NCBI RefSeq assembly: GCF_038002825.1
Contig: NZ_JBBODF010000001.1
Location: 2,108,001-2,172,000, forward strand
Direction: 5' to 3'
DNA from: Paenibacillus sp. FSL H8-0048
GTDB taxonomy: Bacteria; Bacillota; Bacilli; Paenibacillales; Paenibacillaceae
DNA: 64,000 nt
Made by a program: the position numbers and the translations under genes. Positions 35,242 through 44,624 of this stretch are shown one piece after another (the stretch's first letter is position 1; each line of letters starts with the position of its first letter). The notes below the pieces were generated by a model. The model did not search any database. It was given only the letters and a program-made list of their open reading frames with translations, and was not told where the DNA came from.

Positions 35242-36053
35242 ATACCCGGAGGGAAAGGAACATTCCTGTTATGAAAAAATATGTAGATGTATACAAGCAG
35301 TGCATGTACTCTGCTATCCAGACCGCTTCGGCTTACCGGATGAACTTCATCGTCAGCAGTCTGATTACCCTAATCGGCAACATTCTGTTTCCGCTGGTGA
35401 CGCTGTTAATCTATCGGGCGGGCACTAGCTTTCCCGGCTGGAGCTTGTACGAGGTGCTGTTGATTCAGTCTATATTCACCATGTCCAGCGGTCTCTCCAG
35501 TCTGGTCTTTGGAGGATTGCTATGGACAACAATGTCGCATGTGAGGGAGGGCAGCTTCGAGGTCATTCTGCTGAGGCCACTGAATCCGCTGTTCTACATT
35601 GTAGCAACTACCTTCTCTGTAGAGAGTGTCGGATTATTCCTTGGCGGGGCTGCCTTATTCATCTTCTCCGCTCTGCATATCGGCGCTATCTCCGCCCTCG
35701 CGTGGCTGCAATTCACCGGGATGTTCCTGGCCGGGACGGCTGTACTCGCCGGATTATCGCTGATGATGGCGGCGATGTCCTTCAAATGGGTCGGCAATTC
35801 CCGGATTTCCGAGCTGGCGGACAGCGTGCTGCATGTCGGTAAATATCCGCTGCCGATCTTCCCGAAGGCGGTGCAGGCGGCAGCTACGCTGATCATTCCC
35901 GTGGGGATGGTTGGCTACCTCCCGGCCTCCGCACTGCTTGGCCGGGCACAGGCCGGTGATTTCATCGCGGTTCTGCCTTGCTTTGTCTTTCTATGGGCAG
36001 GCATTTGGGTCTACCGGCACATGATCAGATTATATGAGGGGGTTGGCGGCTGA
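35238..36053 (+). CDS. ABC-2 exporter permease, subunit 2 (PF06182-type)
   Basis: 271 residues, six membrane helices, paralogous to the preceding gene. YKQCMYSAIQTASAYRMNFIVSSLITLIGNILFPLVTLLIYRAG, MSHVREGSFEVILLRPLNPLFYIVATTFSVESVG and YPLPIFPKAVQAAATLIIPVGMVGYLPASALLG fit the partner subunit. ATG 35238 overlaps the previous stop; ATG 35271 with GGAA ten bases upstream is a possible alternative. The stop overlaps the ATPase start (TGATG). Confidence 0.85.
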   Translation: MNTRRERNIPVMKKYVDVYKQCMYSAIQTASAYRMNFIVSSLITLIGNILFPLVTLLIYRAGTSFPGWSLYEVLLIQSIFTMSSGLSSLVFGGLLWTTMSHVREGSFEVILLRPLNPLFYIVATTFSVESVGLFLGGAALFIFSALHIGAISALAWLQFTGMFLAGTAVLAGLSLMMAAMSFKWVGNSRISELADSVLHVGKYPLPIFPKAVQAAATLIIPVGMVGYLPASALLGRAQAGDFIAVLPCFVFLWAGIWVYRHMIRLYEGVGG

Positions 36054-37069
36054 TGCCGGTGATCGATGTCAAGCATTTAACGAAGAGCTATACTACCTAT
36101 AAGCGGGGCGCAGGCATGGGGCAGACCTTCGCGAGCTTTTTCCGGCGTGAAGCGGTCTGCGTCCAGGCCGTGAACGATATCAGCTTCGCCATTGAGCGGG
36201 GTGAAATCTGCGGGATGCTGGGTCCGAACGGGGCAGGCAAATCCACTGCGATCAAAATGCTATGCGGCGCACTCTACCCGACCAGCGGGGAGATCGAAGT
36301 ACTCGGTTATTCCCCGGCCCGGGACCGGAAGCATTATGTCCGCACCATCGGAGCGGTCTTCGGCCAGAAATCCCAGCTCATCTGGGATATTCCGCCCATC
36401 GACAGCTTCAAGATGAACAAAGCGATCTATGGCATCTCAGCCACGGATTTCAGCAACCGGCTGGAAGAGCTGGCAACGCTGCTGGATATAGTCGGAGTGA
36501 TGGAGAAGCCTACCCGCGTGCTGTCGCTTGGCGAACGCATGAAATGCGAGTTCGTCATGGCGATGCTGCACCAGCCGGACATTCTGTTCCTGGATGAGCC
36601 GACCATCGGGCTGGATGTGATCGCCAAGCTCAAAATCCGCGAATTCATCCGCCAGATGAACAAGCAGCAGAACATGACCTGCATTCTCACCACCCATGAT
36701 CTGGAGGATGTGGAGGAGTTAGCCCACCGGGTGATTGTCATTAATCACGGCGAGAAGGTGTTTGATGACTCGCTCCAACGGCTGAAGCTGTTCCTTGGAG
36801 AGAAGAAGCGCGTAAGCTTTACGTTTAACGAGTCGGTGCGGGACACCCTTTTCGACAATGACTGGACCAAGGTAATGGAGCGCCCCTCCGACCTAGAGAT
36901 AACGCTTGAGGTAGACACCGCCCGGATCTCAATCAGCGAGTTCATCGAAGGTATCTCCCGCAAGCATGCCTTCTCGGATATATCCGTCAAGGAACTTCCG
37001 ATTCAGCAGGTGGTTATGAATATCTATGAGAATGCCAAAAGCAGCCTGAACCGTCACCCGTTAGAGTGA
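36053..37069 (+). CDS. ABC exporter ATP-binding protein
   Basis: 338 residues. Walker A GPNGAGKS, Q-loop region GAVFGQKSQLIWDIPPIDSF, signature LSLGERMKCEFVMAML (LSxGE in the S-L-G-E-R form), Walker B DILFLDEPTIGLD, H-loop TTHDLEDVEEL. The insertion between Walker A and signature with GQKSQLIWDIP is typical of the ATPases paired with PF06182 permeases, as is the C-terminal regulatory domain of about 90 residues. Overlapping start completes a four-gene coupled operon. A strong terminator overlaps its last codons. Confidence 0.9.
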   Translation: MPVIDVKHLTKSYTTYKRGAGMGQTFASFFRREAVCVQAVNDISFAIERGEICGMLGPNGAGKSTAIKMLCGALYPTSGEIEVLGYSPARDRKHYVRTIGAVFGQKSQLIWDIPPIDSFKMNKAIYGISATDFSNRLEELATLLDIVGVMEKPTRVLSLGERMKCEFVMAMLHQPDILFLDEPTIGLDVIAKLKIREFIRQMNKQQNMTCILTTHDLEDVEELAHRVIVINHGEKVFDDSLQRLKLFLGEKKRVSFTFNESVRDTLFDNDWTKVMERPSDLEITLEVDTARISISEFIEGISRKHAFSDISVKELPIQQVVMNIYENAKSSLNRHPLE

Positions 37070-37089
37070 CAGCTCAGGCTGCTTTTTTT
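37037..37089. terminator. Bidirectional terminator after the exporter operon
   Basis: AGCAGCCTGA (37040-37049) / TCAGGCTGCT (37074-37083), perfect 10-bp stem extended by A-T pairs, then TTTTTTT. It also serves the convergent binding-protein gene. Confidence 0.85.
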
Positions 37090-37106
37090 GTCAAGATAAG
37101 ATCGGA

Positions 37107-38177
37107 TTACTTCGCAGCAGCCAGCTCAGACGCAAGCTTCTCCGCCCCGTCAAAGATGGAATAGCTGTAGCCCCAGAACTGGTTGAAGTCAATCTTATAG
37201 ATCGCTTTGTTCCGGATCGCCTTCAGACTCTGTAGTGACGGATCGGCATAGAACGCCTTTATCGACTGGTCGGCATCAATACCGCCTGTGTACACTGAGA
37301 TCAGCAGGACATCCGGGTTGGTGGCGATCAATTGCTCCTTGCTGATCTCACCGGTCACATCGGCATAGCTGTTGGTCAGTCCCACCAACCCCAGCACATC
37401 CCCCGCAAAAGTGTCGACATTGCCGCTATAAACAGCGATTGCGCCGTTGCCTCCGTCAGATACATAAGCGAAGGTCTTGGCGCCTGTGGCTGCCGCTCCC
37501 TCCTTCAGCTTCGCCGCACGCTCCTTCAGCTCTGCGATGTATGCCGTGGCCTTATCCTGCACATCGAAGATCTGGCCGAGCTGTTCAATGTCCTTGTACA
37601 AGCTGTCTAGCGTTGCCCCTTGCAGGCTGGTGCTCTGCACGAAGGTCTTGATGCCCAGCTCATTGAGTCCGCCTACCGTCCCTACTCCCCAATCCGCATC
37701 CGCGAACAGGCCGCCGCGGCCCATCACCAGATCCGGGCCCGCGCCTACAACCAGCTCTTTGCTGGCATAGTCCTGTGAGATGACAGGAATCTTCTTGAAC
37801 TCTTCCTGAACTGCCGGATCACCTGCACCGTAGAGAGCCGCTACTCCGACCATTTTGTCGGTAAGCCCCAGCTTAATCAGCAGCTCCGCCGCACCTTGGG
37901 TATTCGCTACTACCTTCTCGGGAGCCTTATCGAAGGTCTGCGATTTAGCCTTCCATTCGGTGCCTTCCCCGTTATTCGTGTGGTTCTCCATTGTTAGGGG
38001 ATATACCGTCTTGGCTGCCGCAGGTGCAGTCTCCGCCGGTGCGGAACTGGCCGATGCAGGTGCAGCCGTTGCCGCTGCTTCCTTCTCATTACCTGCGTTG
38101 GAAGAACAAGCCGCCAGCATAACCGCCATTACCAGAACCGCCAGCAGCGGTACATATCTTTTGAATATTTTCTTCAT
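37107..38177 (-). CDS. Iron-complex ABC transporter substrate-binding lipoprotein
   Basis: 356 residues. Signal with lipobox (LLAVLVMAVMLAACS), an Ala/Pro/Thr-rich linker (about residues 20-55), then a PF01497-type periplasmic-binding fold: KVVANTQGAAELLIKLGLTDKMVGVAAL..., KELVVGAGPDLVMGRG, KEQLIATNPDVLLISVYTGG, NKAIYKIDFNQFWGYSYSIFDGAEKLA. Members bind ferric siderophores or haem. AAAGGGG precedes ATG 38177. Divergent from its permease and ATPase genes, with Fur-type boxes between them. Confidence 0.88.
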   Translation of the reverse strand: MKKIFKRYVPLLAVLVMAVMLAACSSNAGNEKEAAATAAPASASSAPAETAPAAAKTVYPLTMENHTNNGEGTEWKAKSQTFDKAPEKVVANTQGAAELLIKLGLTDKMVGVAALYGAGDPAVQEEFKKIPVISQDYASKELVVGAGPDLVMGRGGLFADADWGVGTVGGLNELGIKTFVQSTSLQGATLDSLYKDIEQLGQIFDVQDKATAYIAELKERAAKLKEGAAATGAKTFAYVSDGGNGAIAVYSGNVDTFAGDVLGLVGLTNSYADVTGEISKEQLIATNPDVLLISVYTGGIDADQSIKAFYADPSLQSLKAIRNKAIYKIDFNQFWGYSYSIFDGAEKLASELAAAK

Positions 38178-38291
38178 TCTCTTAGGTCCCCTTTTCTGTA
38201 TGTACATTAGTTATCCTGCGGGAAGGGCATTAAGCCCATAGCCTTGCAGGGGATACCTCCGTAGAATATAGAAAGTTGAGCCGCATGTCAA

Positions 38292-38322
38292 TGAGAATAA
38301 TTATCATTGACAATCGTTCTCA
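38292..38322. promoter_or_regulatory. Twin Fur boxes between divergent iron-uptake genes
   Basis: TGAGAATAATTATCA (38292-38306) matches the Bacillus 7-1-7 Fur box TGATAATNATTATCA at 14 of 15 positions counting N; TGACAATCGTTCTCA (38308-38322) is a weaker second copy with three mismatches, offset 16 bases. Both genes should be repressed by Fur with iron. Confidence 0.8.
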
Positions 38323-38426
38323 TTGTACCTTATATTTAAAAACATGCTACGATATCCTGCTCACAGTGTCGTCTGATGAGTCAGTCCATACTAAATTCTC
38401 TAATGTAAAGGAGCCTTCCCATTGTC

Positions 38427-39533
38427 ATGCATACTGATCTAGCCGTACCTTCACAGCCTAAGCAATCTCTCATTCATTCCCGTTACGGCTTTATGGCTAT
38501 TATAGGCATCCTGTTCGTTATTACCCTGCTGTCTGCCGGGGCTGCGGTCTCCTTCGGGCAGGTAGACATTCCTGTCTCCCAATCCTACCGGATTCTGCTT
38601 CACCACATCACAGGCATTCAGATTGGAGATATACAAGACCTGACCTCCGGTTCGTTCGTGGATATTATCTGGAAAATCCGGTTCCCGCGTGTCCTGATGG
38701 CGATGTTCATCGGCGCCGGACTTACGCTGTGCGGGACAATTATGCAGGCAGCGGTACAGAACCCCCTGGCTGATCCATACATACTAGGTATTTCCTCCGG
38801 CGCTTCGCTGGGCGCAACCTTCGCCATCCTGATCGGCTTCGGCTCGATGGGGCTGCTCGGCCAGTCGGGTGTCGCCTTTTGGGCTTTTGCAGGGGCGGTT
38901 GGCGCATCTCTGCTGGTCCTCACACTCGCCAGTGCAGGCGGCAAAATGACCTCCGTCAAGCTGGTGCTGGCCGGGATGGTCATTAACGCTCTATGTACCG
39001 CTTTTGCCAACTTCATTGTCTATTTCGCGAACAATGCCGAAGGCATCAAGACGGTTACCTTCTGGACGATGGGCAGCCTGGCTGCATCGAGCTGGGATAA
39101 GCTGCCACTGATCTCGGTCACCGTCCTGCTTGCTGTTATCCTGTTCCTCTCGCAGTTCCGCGTGCTAAATGCCATGCTGCTCGGAGATGAGGCGGCGGTT
39201 ACGCTGGGTATTCATCTGGGTGCCTACCGCAGAGTCTACATGATCCTCACCGCGCTGATTACCGGAGTTATGGTAGCCAGCTGCGGAATGATCGGCTTCG
39301 TGGGACTGATTATCCCCCATCTGGTGCGGGGACTGGTCGGCTCGGACCACCGCAGGCTACTGCCGGCGTCGGTTCTGTTCGGCGCGATCTTCCTGATCTG
39401 GACGGATGTCATTGCCCGGACGATTGTGCCGAATGTGGAGCTGCCGATCGGGATTATTACCGCGCTGATTGGGGCGCCGATGTTCATGTACATGCTGATT
39501 AGAAAAGGCTATGCTTTTGGAGGGAAAAGCTGA
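38427..39533 (+). CDS. FecCD-type iron ABC transporter permease
   Basis: 368 residues with about nine to ten membrane helices. FPRVLMAMFIGAGLTLCGTIMQAAVQNPLADPYILGISSGASLGA is the FecCD/BtuC signature, with MIGFVGLIIPHLVRGLVGSDHRRLLPASVLFGAIFLIWTDVIAR as the ATPase-coupling region. Imports ferric siderophore, haem or cobalamin; Fur control favours iron. Forms a homodimer with the ATPase next door. AAAGGAG is 13 bases before ATG 38427, a long spacing. Confidence 0.9.
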   Translation: MHTDLAVPSQPKQSLIHSRYGFMAIIGILFVITLLSAGAAVSFGQVDIPVSQSYRILLHHITGIQIGDIQDLTSGSFVDIIWKIRFPRVLMAMFIGAGLTLCGTIMQAAVQNPLADPYILGISSGASLGATFAILIGFGSMGLLGQSGVAFWAFAGAVGASLLVLTLASAGGKMTSVKLVLAGMVINALCTAFANFIVYFANNAEGIKTVTFWTMGSLAASSWDKLPLISVTVLLAVILFLSQFRVLNAMLLGDEAAVTLGIHLGAYRRVYMILTALITGVMVASCGMIGFVGLIIPHLVRGLVGSDHRRLLPASVLFGAIFLIWTDVIARTIVPNVELPIGIITALIGAPMFMYMLIRKGYAFGGKS

Positions 39534-40300
39534 TGAATCTGAACGTTGAAAGCCTAAGTGTATCCTTCGGTGAAGCGAAAATTGTGCAGGAGGTCTCGCT
39601 GAGGGTACAAAATAAGCAATTCGTCGGCCTGATCGGCCCGAACGGCTGCGGCAAATCCACGCTGCTTAAGAGCATCTATAAGGTCATTAAGCCGCGCCAG
39701 GGGGATGTCTTCCTCTCTGAGCTGAATGTGATCAAAGCAAGCCCGAAGGCCGTGGCCCGCAAGCTCGGCGTCGTCGGCCAGTTCAACGAGCTGAGCTTCG
39801 ACTTCACCGTGCGGGAGATGGTGGCGATGGGCCGGACGCCGCACAAGGGGATGCTGGAGACCGACAACCGGGAGGATTCAGATATTATCTCTGCCGCGCT
39901 GCGCAAGGTGAATCTGGAGGGACATGCCGGCCGCAGCTATAACTCCCTGTCCGGAGGTGAGAAGCAGCGGGTCATTCTGGCGCGTGTGCTGGCCCAGCAG
40001 CCGGAATTCATGATTCTGGATGAACCGACCAACCATCTGGATATCAAGTACCAGCTGCAGATTCTGAATATTGTCAAAAAGCTGGATATCGGCATTCTCG
40101 CCGCCCTCCACGATCTCACCCTGGCCGCAGAATACTGCGACTATCTGTATGTCATGAAGGAAGGCCGGGTCGCGGCCAGCGGAGTGCCGGAGGATATTCT
40201 GACCAAGGAATTAATCGGCGAGGTCTTCGATGTGGAGTGCGAGACCTACCGCAACCCGGTCACCGGGGCGCTGGGCATCGCCTATCTGGAGACAAAGTAA
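39533..40300 (+). CDS. Iron ABC transporter ATP-binding protein (FecE-like)
   Basis: 255 residues. Walker A GPNGCGKST, signature LSGGEKQRVILARVLA, Walker B EFMILDEPTNHLD, H-loop ALHDLTLAAEYCD; the FecE/FhuC-type ending EVFDVECETYRNPVTG. The start overlaps the permease stop (TGATG), so the two are coupled. It supplies energy for the importer with the divergent binding protein at 37107-38177. Confidence 0.92.
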   Translation: MNLNVESLSVSFGEAKIVQEVSLRVQNKQFVGLIGPNGCGKSTLLKSIYKVIKPRQGDVFLSELNVIKASPKAVARKLGVVGQFNELSFDFTVREMVAMGRTPHKGMLETDNREDSDIISAALRKVNLEGHAGRSYNSLSGGEKQRVILARVLAQQPEFMILDEPTNHLDIKYQLQILNIVKKLDIGILAALHDLTLAAEYCDYLYVMKEGRVAASGVPEDILTKELIGEVFDVECETYRNPVTGALGIAYLETK

Positions 40301-40336
40301 CTCTCTGCTTAATGAGAGGATACACTTAGGCAGACT

Positions 40337-40380
40337 AAAGAGGCGGCGGCGCTTACCGCTGCCCATTAATCTGCCTCTTT
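40337..40380. terminator. Hairpin between FecE-like and YesN-like genes
   Basis: AAAGAGGC (40337-40344) / GCCTCTTT (40373-40380), 8 bp, with a partly paired GC-rich interior; between convergent genes. Confidence 0.45.
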
Positions 40381-41196
40381 GGTGTGACTGTCCGCTGCCG
40401 ATTCTCCGCTGTTTTGTCCAAGGCCGTACCGCTCCTGATAATAGCTGGGTGTGCAGCCTGCGTATTTTTTGAAGATGGCAATGAAATATTTATAGTCCTT
40501 ATAGCCGACATCAGCGGCAATGGCATACACCTTGTCCTCTCCGCTGCGCAGCAGATCCATCGCCTTCTGGATACGGTAACGGTTCAGGAAATCGTTGAAG
40601 GTATAGGTCGTTTCGCTTTTGAACTTCTGATTCAAGTAGGTGGCGCTTACCCCCAGGCTTTCCACGAGATCCTTGATCCCGATTTTCTCCGCATAATGTT
40701 CTTGGACATACCCGATCATCCTGGACACGTAACGGGACGACTTCCCGGGGAGCTTAACGACAGAAGCTTGCAGTGCCTCCCCATTAGCAGCACCTGTTGT
40801 CAGCATAGCCGTGTATTGCCGCTTCATCGCCAGCTGCCCCTTGGCCCGCTTCAGAGCAGCGAGTAGCTGCTCCTGCTCCAGGGGCTTCAGCAGGTACTCG
40901 GTCACCCCAAGCCGGATAGCATCCTTGGCCAGTCTGAATTCATCGTAGCCCGACAGGATAATGTAGCTGCAATCGGCTTCCTCTACGCTCTGCTCAATCA
41001 TGCCAATTCCGTCCAGCAGCGGCATATTCACATCAACAATGACGATATCCGGCCGCAAGTCTGCGATCTGACGCAGTCCATCCTCGCCATTCTCGGCTTC
41101 CCCGACCACGACGCAGCCGGCTCCCATCCAATCGAAGGTGAACCGCAGCCCCTTGCGGATCATCTCCTCATCCTCTACCAGCAGCACCTTGAACAT
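40366..41196 (-). CDS. YesN-like response regulator with AraC DNA-binding domain
   Basis: 276 residues. Receiver domain (FKVLLVEDEEMIRKGLRFTFDW; phospho-Asp in DIVIVDVNMPLLDG; K in YLLKPLEQEQL), then a C-terminal AraC pair of HTH motifs (IGIKDLVESLGVSATYLNQKFKSETTYTFNDFLNRYRIQKAMDLL... VYAIAADVGYKDYKYFIAIFKKYAGCTPSYY). ATG 41196 follows AGGAGG; it overlaps the kinase gene by 29 bases. Expected to activate the linked ABC importer in response to the kinase. Confidence 0.9.
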   Translation of the reverse strand: MFKVLLVEDEEMIRKGLRFTFDWMGAGCVVVGEAENGEDGLRQIADLRPDIVIVDVNMPLLDGIGMIEQSVEEADCSYIILSGYDEFRLAKDAIRLGVTEYLLKPLEQEQLLAALKRAKGQLAMKRQYTAMLTTGAANGEALQASVVKLPGKSSRYVSRMIGYVQEHYAEKIGIKDLVESLGVSATYLNQKFKSETTYTFNDFLNRYRIQKAMDLLRSGEDKVYAIAADVGYKDYKYFIAIFKKYAGCTPSYYQERYGLGQNSGESAADSHTKEAD

Positions 41197-42886
41197 TGGT
41201 CTCCTCCTTCCGGTATGGCAATCTGAATGTAACGACTGTGCCTTCTCCCAGCGTGCTGTCCAGCTCAATCCCGTAACGGCCGCCATACATCAGCACCAGC
41301 CGCCGGTGCAGATTATGCAGCCCGATGTGAGGGGCACGGTTATCCTGTGAATCCATGATGGCCCGCACCTCCGCAAGCCGTTCTCTGCTCATGCCTCCGG
41401 CATCATCCTTCACTTCAAGAATAAGATCCGTTCCCTCTACCCAGCCCAGCACCTTAACCGATACGGATTGGCGCTGGCGGTAGCCGTACTTAATCGTATT
41501 CTCAATCACCGGCTGGAGCATCAGCCGGGGGACGAGCGCCGTCCGGGCCGCCTGGTCTACCTCCTCGCGGTAATGGAGCCTGTCCTTGAAGCGGATCTGC
41601 TGGAGCTTCATATAGCCTGCTATATATTCCAGATCACTCCCGAGCATGACATGATCCTGCTCATTGCCTATACTGTAGCGCAGATGGCGGGACAGCGTAA
41701 GGACCATATCCTGGGCAAGCTGATTGTCCACGATAATGGCATACCGGAGCGTCTCCAGTACATTGAATATGAAATGCGGATGAAACTGCGACTGCAGATG
41801 CTTCACTTCAATGACTCTGCGCAGATCGGACAGCTCTGTATTCTGGGCGACCAGCTCATTCAGCCGCTGAAGCATCCGGTTATACTGATTCGCCAGCGTC
41901 TCGAACTCATCACCGGTTCCGATGTACACGTAAGAATCCATATTGCCGGACTGCAGCTCTCTTACGGCATAGATCAGCTTATCAATCGCCCGTGATTGGC
42001 GCGTGGAGATAATACGGGCCGAATACCAAATAACAATCCAGAGCAGCAGACTCGCCAATACAAAAAATACAACCAAAGACAAATAGGCGCTGCGATTCCC
42101 TTCGGCGGCACTTAACGTGTAAATACGCCATTGCGACAACGGAAGATACGTTTCCTTGCTGTAATACTTTCCGTCATCAATCCATACGTAGCCCTTGGAA
42201 TCACTGGTCAGGCTGTATTTGTTCATCAGCCCCTGGGTCAGGTTATTGGTTGTGGCAATGATGGTCCGGTAAGGATCAGTAACTACGGCAATTTCGTTAT
42301 TCTGCACGAAAAGCAGCTTCTGCAGATCCGGCTCGTACAATTGATAGATCAGATACCCCTGCACACCCCCGCTGCCGCTAATGGCCTTGGCAAATGTATA
42401 AGCGGTATAGCGGTCATGCGAGAAGCGGATAGGGTTGGTCTCGGCCAATCCCGTCAGACCCTGATTGTGCATCCTCCGGGCGATAGCCTGCAGGGCAAGG
42501 TCTGAGGAGTCAGAGCCGTAGTTAGCAGAGGAGGCCAGAATGCTTCCATCTGTACCCATGATATACAGAATACTCTTTACCCGCTGCCGGTTGTTGAAGG
42601 CATAGAACCGCTCGAACACCTCAGGGCCCCGGGTCTGCGCACTTGTGAACGCGATAACGGAATCGAGCGCCGAAGCTTCATTCATTTCCTTTATATAGGA
42701 GCTGTAGACTTCCTCCATCGCCAGCTTGATTTTTTTGCCCGCTTCTGCCGTCTGATTGATAAGCAGGAACCGCGAATTGATCATCATGAACATCAGGAAC
42801 AGCACAAACAGAATGGAAATCGGCACAAGCGTATGCAGCAAAAACAGTCTGCGCAGCGAATCCTTGAAGCTCCTTTTTGCCCTCAT
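41168..42886 (-). CDS. YesM-like sensor histidine kinase
   Basis: 572 residues. Two membrane spans (about residues 12-40 and 275-300) flank an extracellular dCache-like sensor of about 230 residues, then HAMP, then the LytS/YesM-type kinase with the phospho-His in HLQSQFHPHFIFNVLETLRY, NTIKYGYRQ and DDAGGMS nucleotide-binding boxes. ATG 42886 follows AGGAGGGGAAGGC. The gap to the permease stop is 82 bases. It probably senses the substrate, or the loaded binding protein, of the adjacent importer. Confidence 0.9.
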   Translation of the reverse strand: MRAKRSFKDSLRRLFLLHTLVPISILFVLFLMFMMINSRFLLINQTAEAGKKIKLAMEEVYSSYIKEMNEASALDSVIAFTSAQTRGPEVFERFYAFNNRQRVKSILYIMGTDGSILASSANYGSDSSDLALQAIARRMHNQGLTGLAETNPIRFSHDRYTAYTFAKAISGSGGVQGYLIYQLYEPDLQKLLFVQNNEIAVVTDPYRTIIATTNNLTQGLMNKYSLTSDSKGYVWIDDGKYYSKETYLPLSQWRIYTLSAAEGNRSAYLSLVVFFVLASLLLWIVIWYSARIISTRQSRAIDKLIYAVRELQSGNMDSYVYIGTGDEFETLANQYNRMLQRLNELVAQNTELSDLRRVIEVKHLQSQFHPHFIFNVLETLRYAIIVDNQLAQDMVLTLSRHLRYSIGNEQDHVMLGSDLEYIAGYMKLQQIRFKDRLHYREEVDQAARTALVPRLMLQPVIENTIKYGYRQRQSVSVKVLGWVEGTDLILEVKDDAGGMSRERLAEVRAIMDSQDNRAPHIGLHNLHRRLVLMYGGRYGIELDSTLGEGTVVTFRLPYRKEETNVQGAAGRG

Positions 42887-42968
42887 GCCTTCCCCTCCTA
42901 TTCGTCCTGTAATCATACACCAGGATGCAGCAAAGCCCGGTACCCGCTGGCGCGGGCCCGGACTACAG

Positions 42969-44624
42969 CTACATGGTTACTTCTTTTTTGCCGGAGAGCT
43001 TGAAGAACAGCAGCAGGGACAGTACGGTGATCACCGTCAGCAGCGTCGATAAGGCAGCCGCCACCCCATAATTGCCGCGAACCACCTCAGTGTAGACCGC
43101 TACGGTCATCGTCCGGGTCTTCCCGGTATACAGAATAATTGAGGTGCTAAGCTCTGTAATAATACTGATCCAGCTGATAATCGCCCCGGCGAATACCCCG
43201 GAGATCATCATCGGCACGGTAATCTTGAAGAACGTCCGCAGGGTGGAGGCCCCCAGACTAATCGCAGCCTCTTCAATGCTGTCATTCACCTGATGGAGCA
43301 CCGCCGCACTGGAGCGGATCGTATAAGGCAGCCGCCGAATGACAAAAGCAACAATCAGAATCACAGCGGTGCCGCTCAGCACCAGCGGTTCTTTATTGAA
43401 GGTCACGAGCAGGGCAATCCCCAGAATCGAGCCGGGTACGATATAAGGCAGCATTGTGAAGGTATCGAGAACATTCGCCGCCGCACCTTTGCGCTTCACC
43501 GTCACATAGGCGATCAGGACCGCAGCCAGGGTAATGATTACAATGGTGATACTGGCCATCATGAAGGTGTTGTAGATTGCATCTCCCACTTTGGAGAAGG
43601 CCGCCCGGTAGCTGTCCAGCGAATAGCCGTCGACGAATATTTTGCCGGAGGTCTTCAGGAAGGAGGTATAGGCTACATAGACCTGAGGCATCAGCGCCAG
43701 TAACGTGAACAGATACACGTAGGCGTGGGCCGCCAGATTGGCTACTCCCTTCAGCTTCTTCGGTTCAATCGGATTCAGCGCACTCATGCTATACGACTTC
43801 CGATTCGCCACATACTTCTGGAGCAGAAAGACCGCAACCGCGAACAACACAACAATGACACTGATCGCCGCAGCAAAGCCGTCATCTCCTCCGACCTCAC
43901 TGATGAATTCGTTGAAAATCAGGACAGGTACCGTCCGGTAGCCTTCACCGATCAGCATCGGTGTGCCGAAATCCGCGAATGCCCTCATGAACACCAGCAG
44001 CCCACCGGCGAGAAGTGTCGGCGTAATCAGGGGCACGAGGATTTTCCACATTTTGCGCAGACCCGTACAGTTCATGCTCTCCGCCGCTTCCATCAGGGAG
44101 TTGTCCACATTCTTCAGCGCTCCTGATACATACATAAAGATCAGCGGAGACAGCTGAAGGGTCAGCACCAGCAGAATGCCGGAGAAGCCGTAAATATCAG
44201 GCATCGTGAACCCGAATACCCGGGACATGAAGGTAGTGATCACCCCGCTGCGTCCAAGCAGCAGAATCCAGGCATACGCCCCGATAAACGGAGCGGACAT
44301 GGAGGAGATCAGAATCAGAATCCGCACCGCAGCGCTGCCTTTGATTCTGGCAATGGTCATAATGTAGGCCAGCGGGCCGGCGACCAGGATAGACAGCAGG
44401 GTAACACTTACCGTGACCTTGATGCTATTCCACACGGCATTCATATAATAAGCCTTGCTGAAGAATTTATGGAAGTAGGCGAGTGAGAACTCTCCGGTGT
44501 TGCTGTCGAAAAAGCTTTTTATCAATAGCATGAACAAGGGCAGGGCCAGGAATACCAAATATCCGGCAAAAAGTACAAAGGTAATCAGCGACCAGATATC
44601 CCAGCGCTTCATCCGGCCGCTCAT
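42969..44624 (-). CDS. Fused two-domain ABC importer permease (FbpB/AfuB-like)
   Basis: 551 residues with about 12 membrane helices. Two binding-protein-dependent permease modules are joined: EAA loops in LMEAAESMNCTGLRKMWKILVPLITP (first half) and IEEAAISLGASTLRTFFKITVPMM (second half). This fused form is typical of FbpB/AfuB-like systems for ferric iron, phosphonates or sugar phosphates. Start ATG 44624 overlaps the ATPase stop (ATGA). Confidence 0.88.
   Translation of the reverse strand: MSGRMKRWDIWSLITFVLFAGYLVFLALPLFMLLIKSFFDSNTGEFSLAYFHKFFSKAYYMNAVWNSIKVTVSVTLLSILVAGPLAYIMTIARIKGSAAVRILILISSMSAPFIGAYAWILLLGRSGVITTFMSRVFGFTMPDIYGFSGILLVLTLQLSPLIFMYVSGALKNVDNSLMEAAESMNCTGLRKMWKILVPLITPTLLAGGLLVFMRAFADFGTPMLIGEGYRTVPVLIFNEFISEVGGDDGFAAAISVIVVLFAVAVFLLQKYVANRKSYSMSALNPIEPKKLKGVANLAAHAYVYLFTLLALMPQVYVAYTSFLKTSGKIFVDGYSLDSYRAAFSKVGDAIYNTFMMASITIVIITLAAVLIAYVTVKRKGAAANVLDTFTMLPYIVPGSILGIALLVTFNKEPLVLSGTAVILIVAFVIRRLPYTIRSSAAVLHQVNDSIEEAAISLGASTLRTFFKITVPMMISGVFAGAIISWISIITELSTSIILYTGKTRTMTVAVYTEVVRGNYGVAAALSTLLTVITVLSLLLFFKLSGKKEVTM

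Noticed and set aside
42887..42968. Attenuator between the fused permease and the kinase
   Set aside because: Only a 5-bp CCCGC/GCGGG hairpin with no convincing T run; too weak to annotate.
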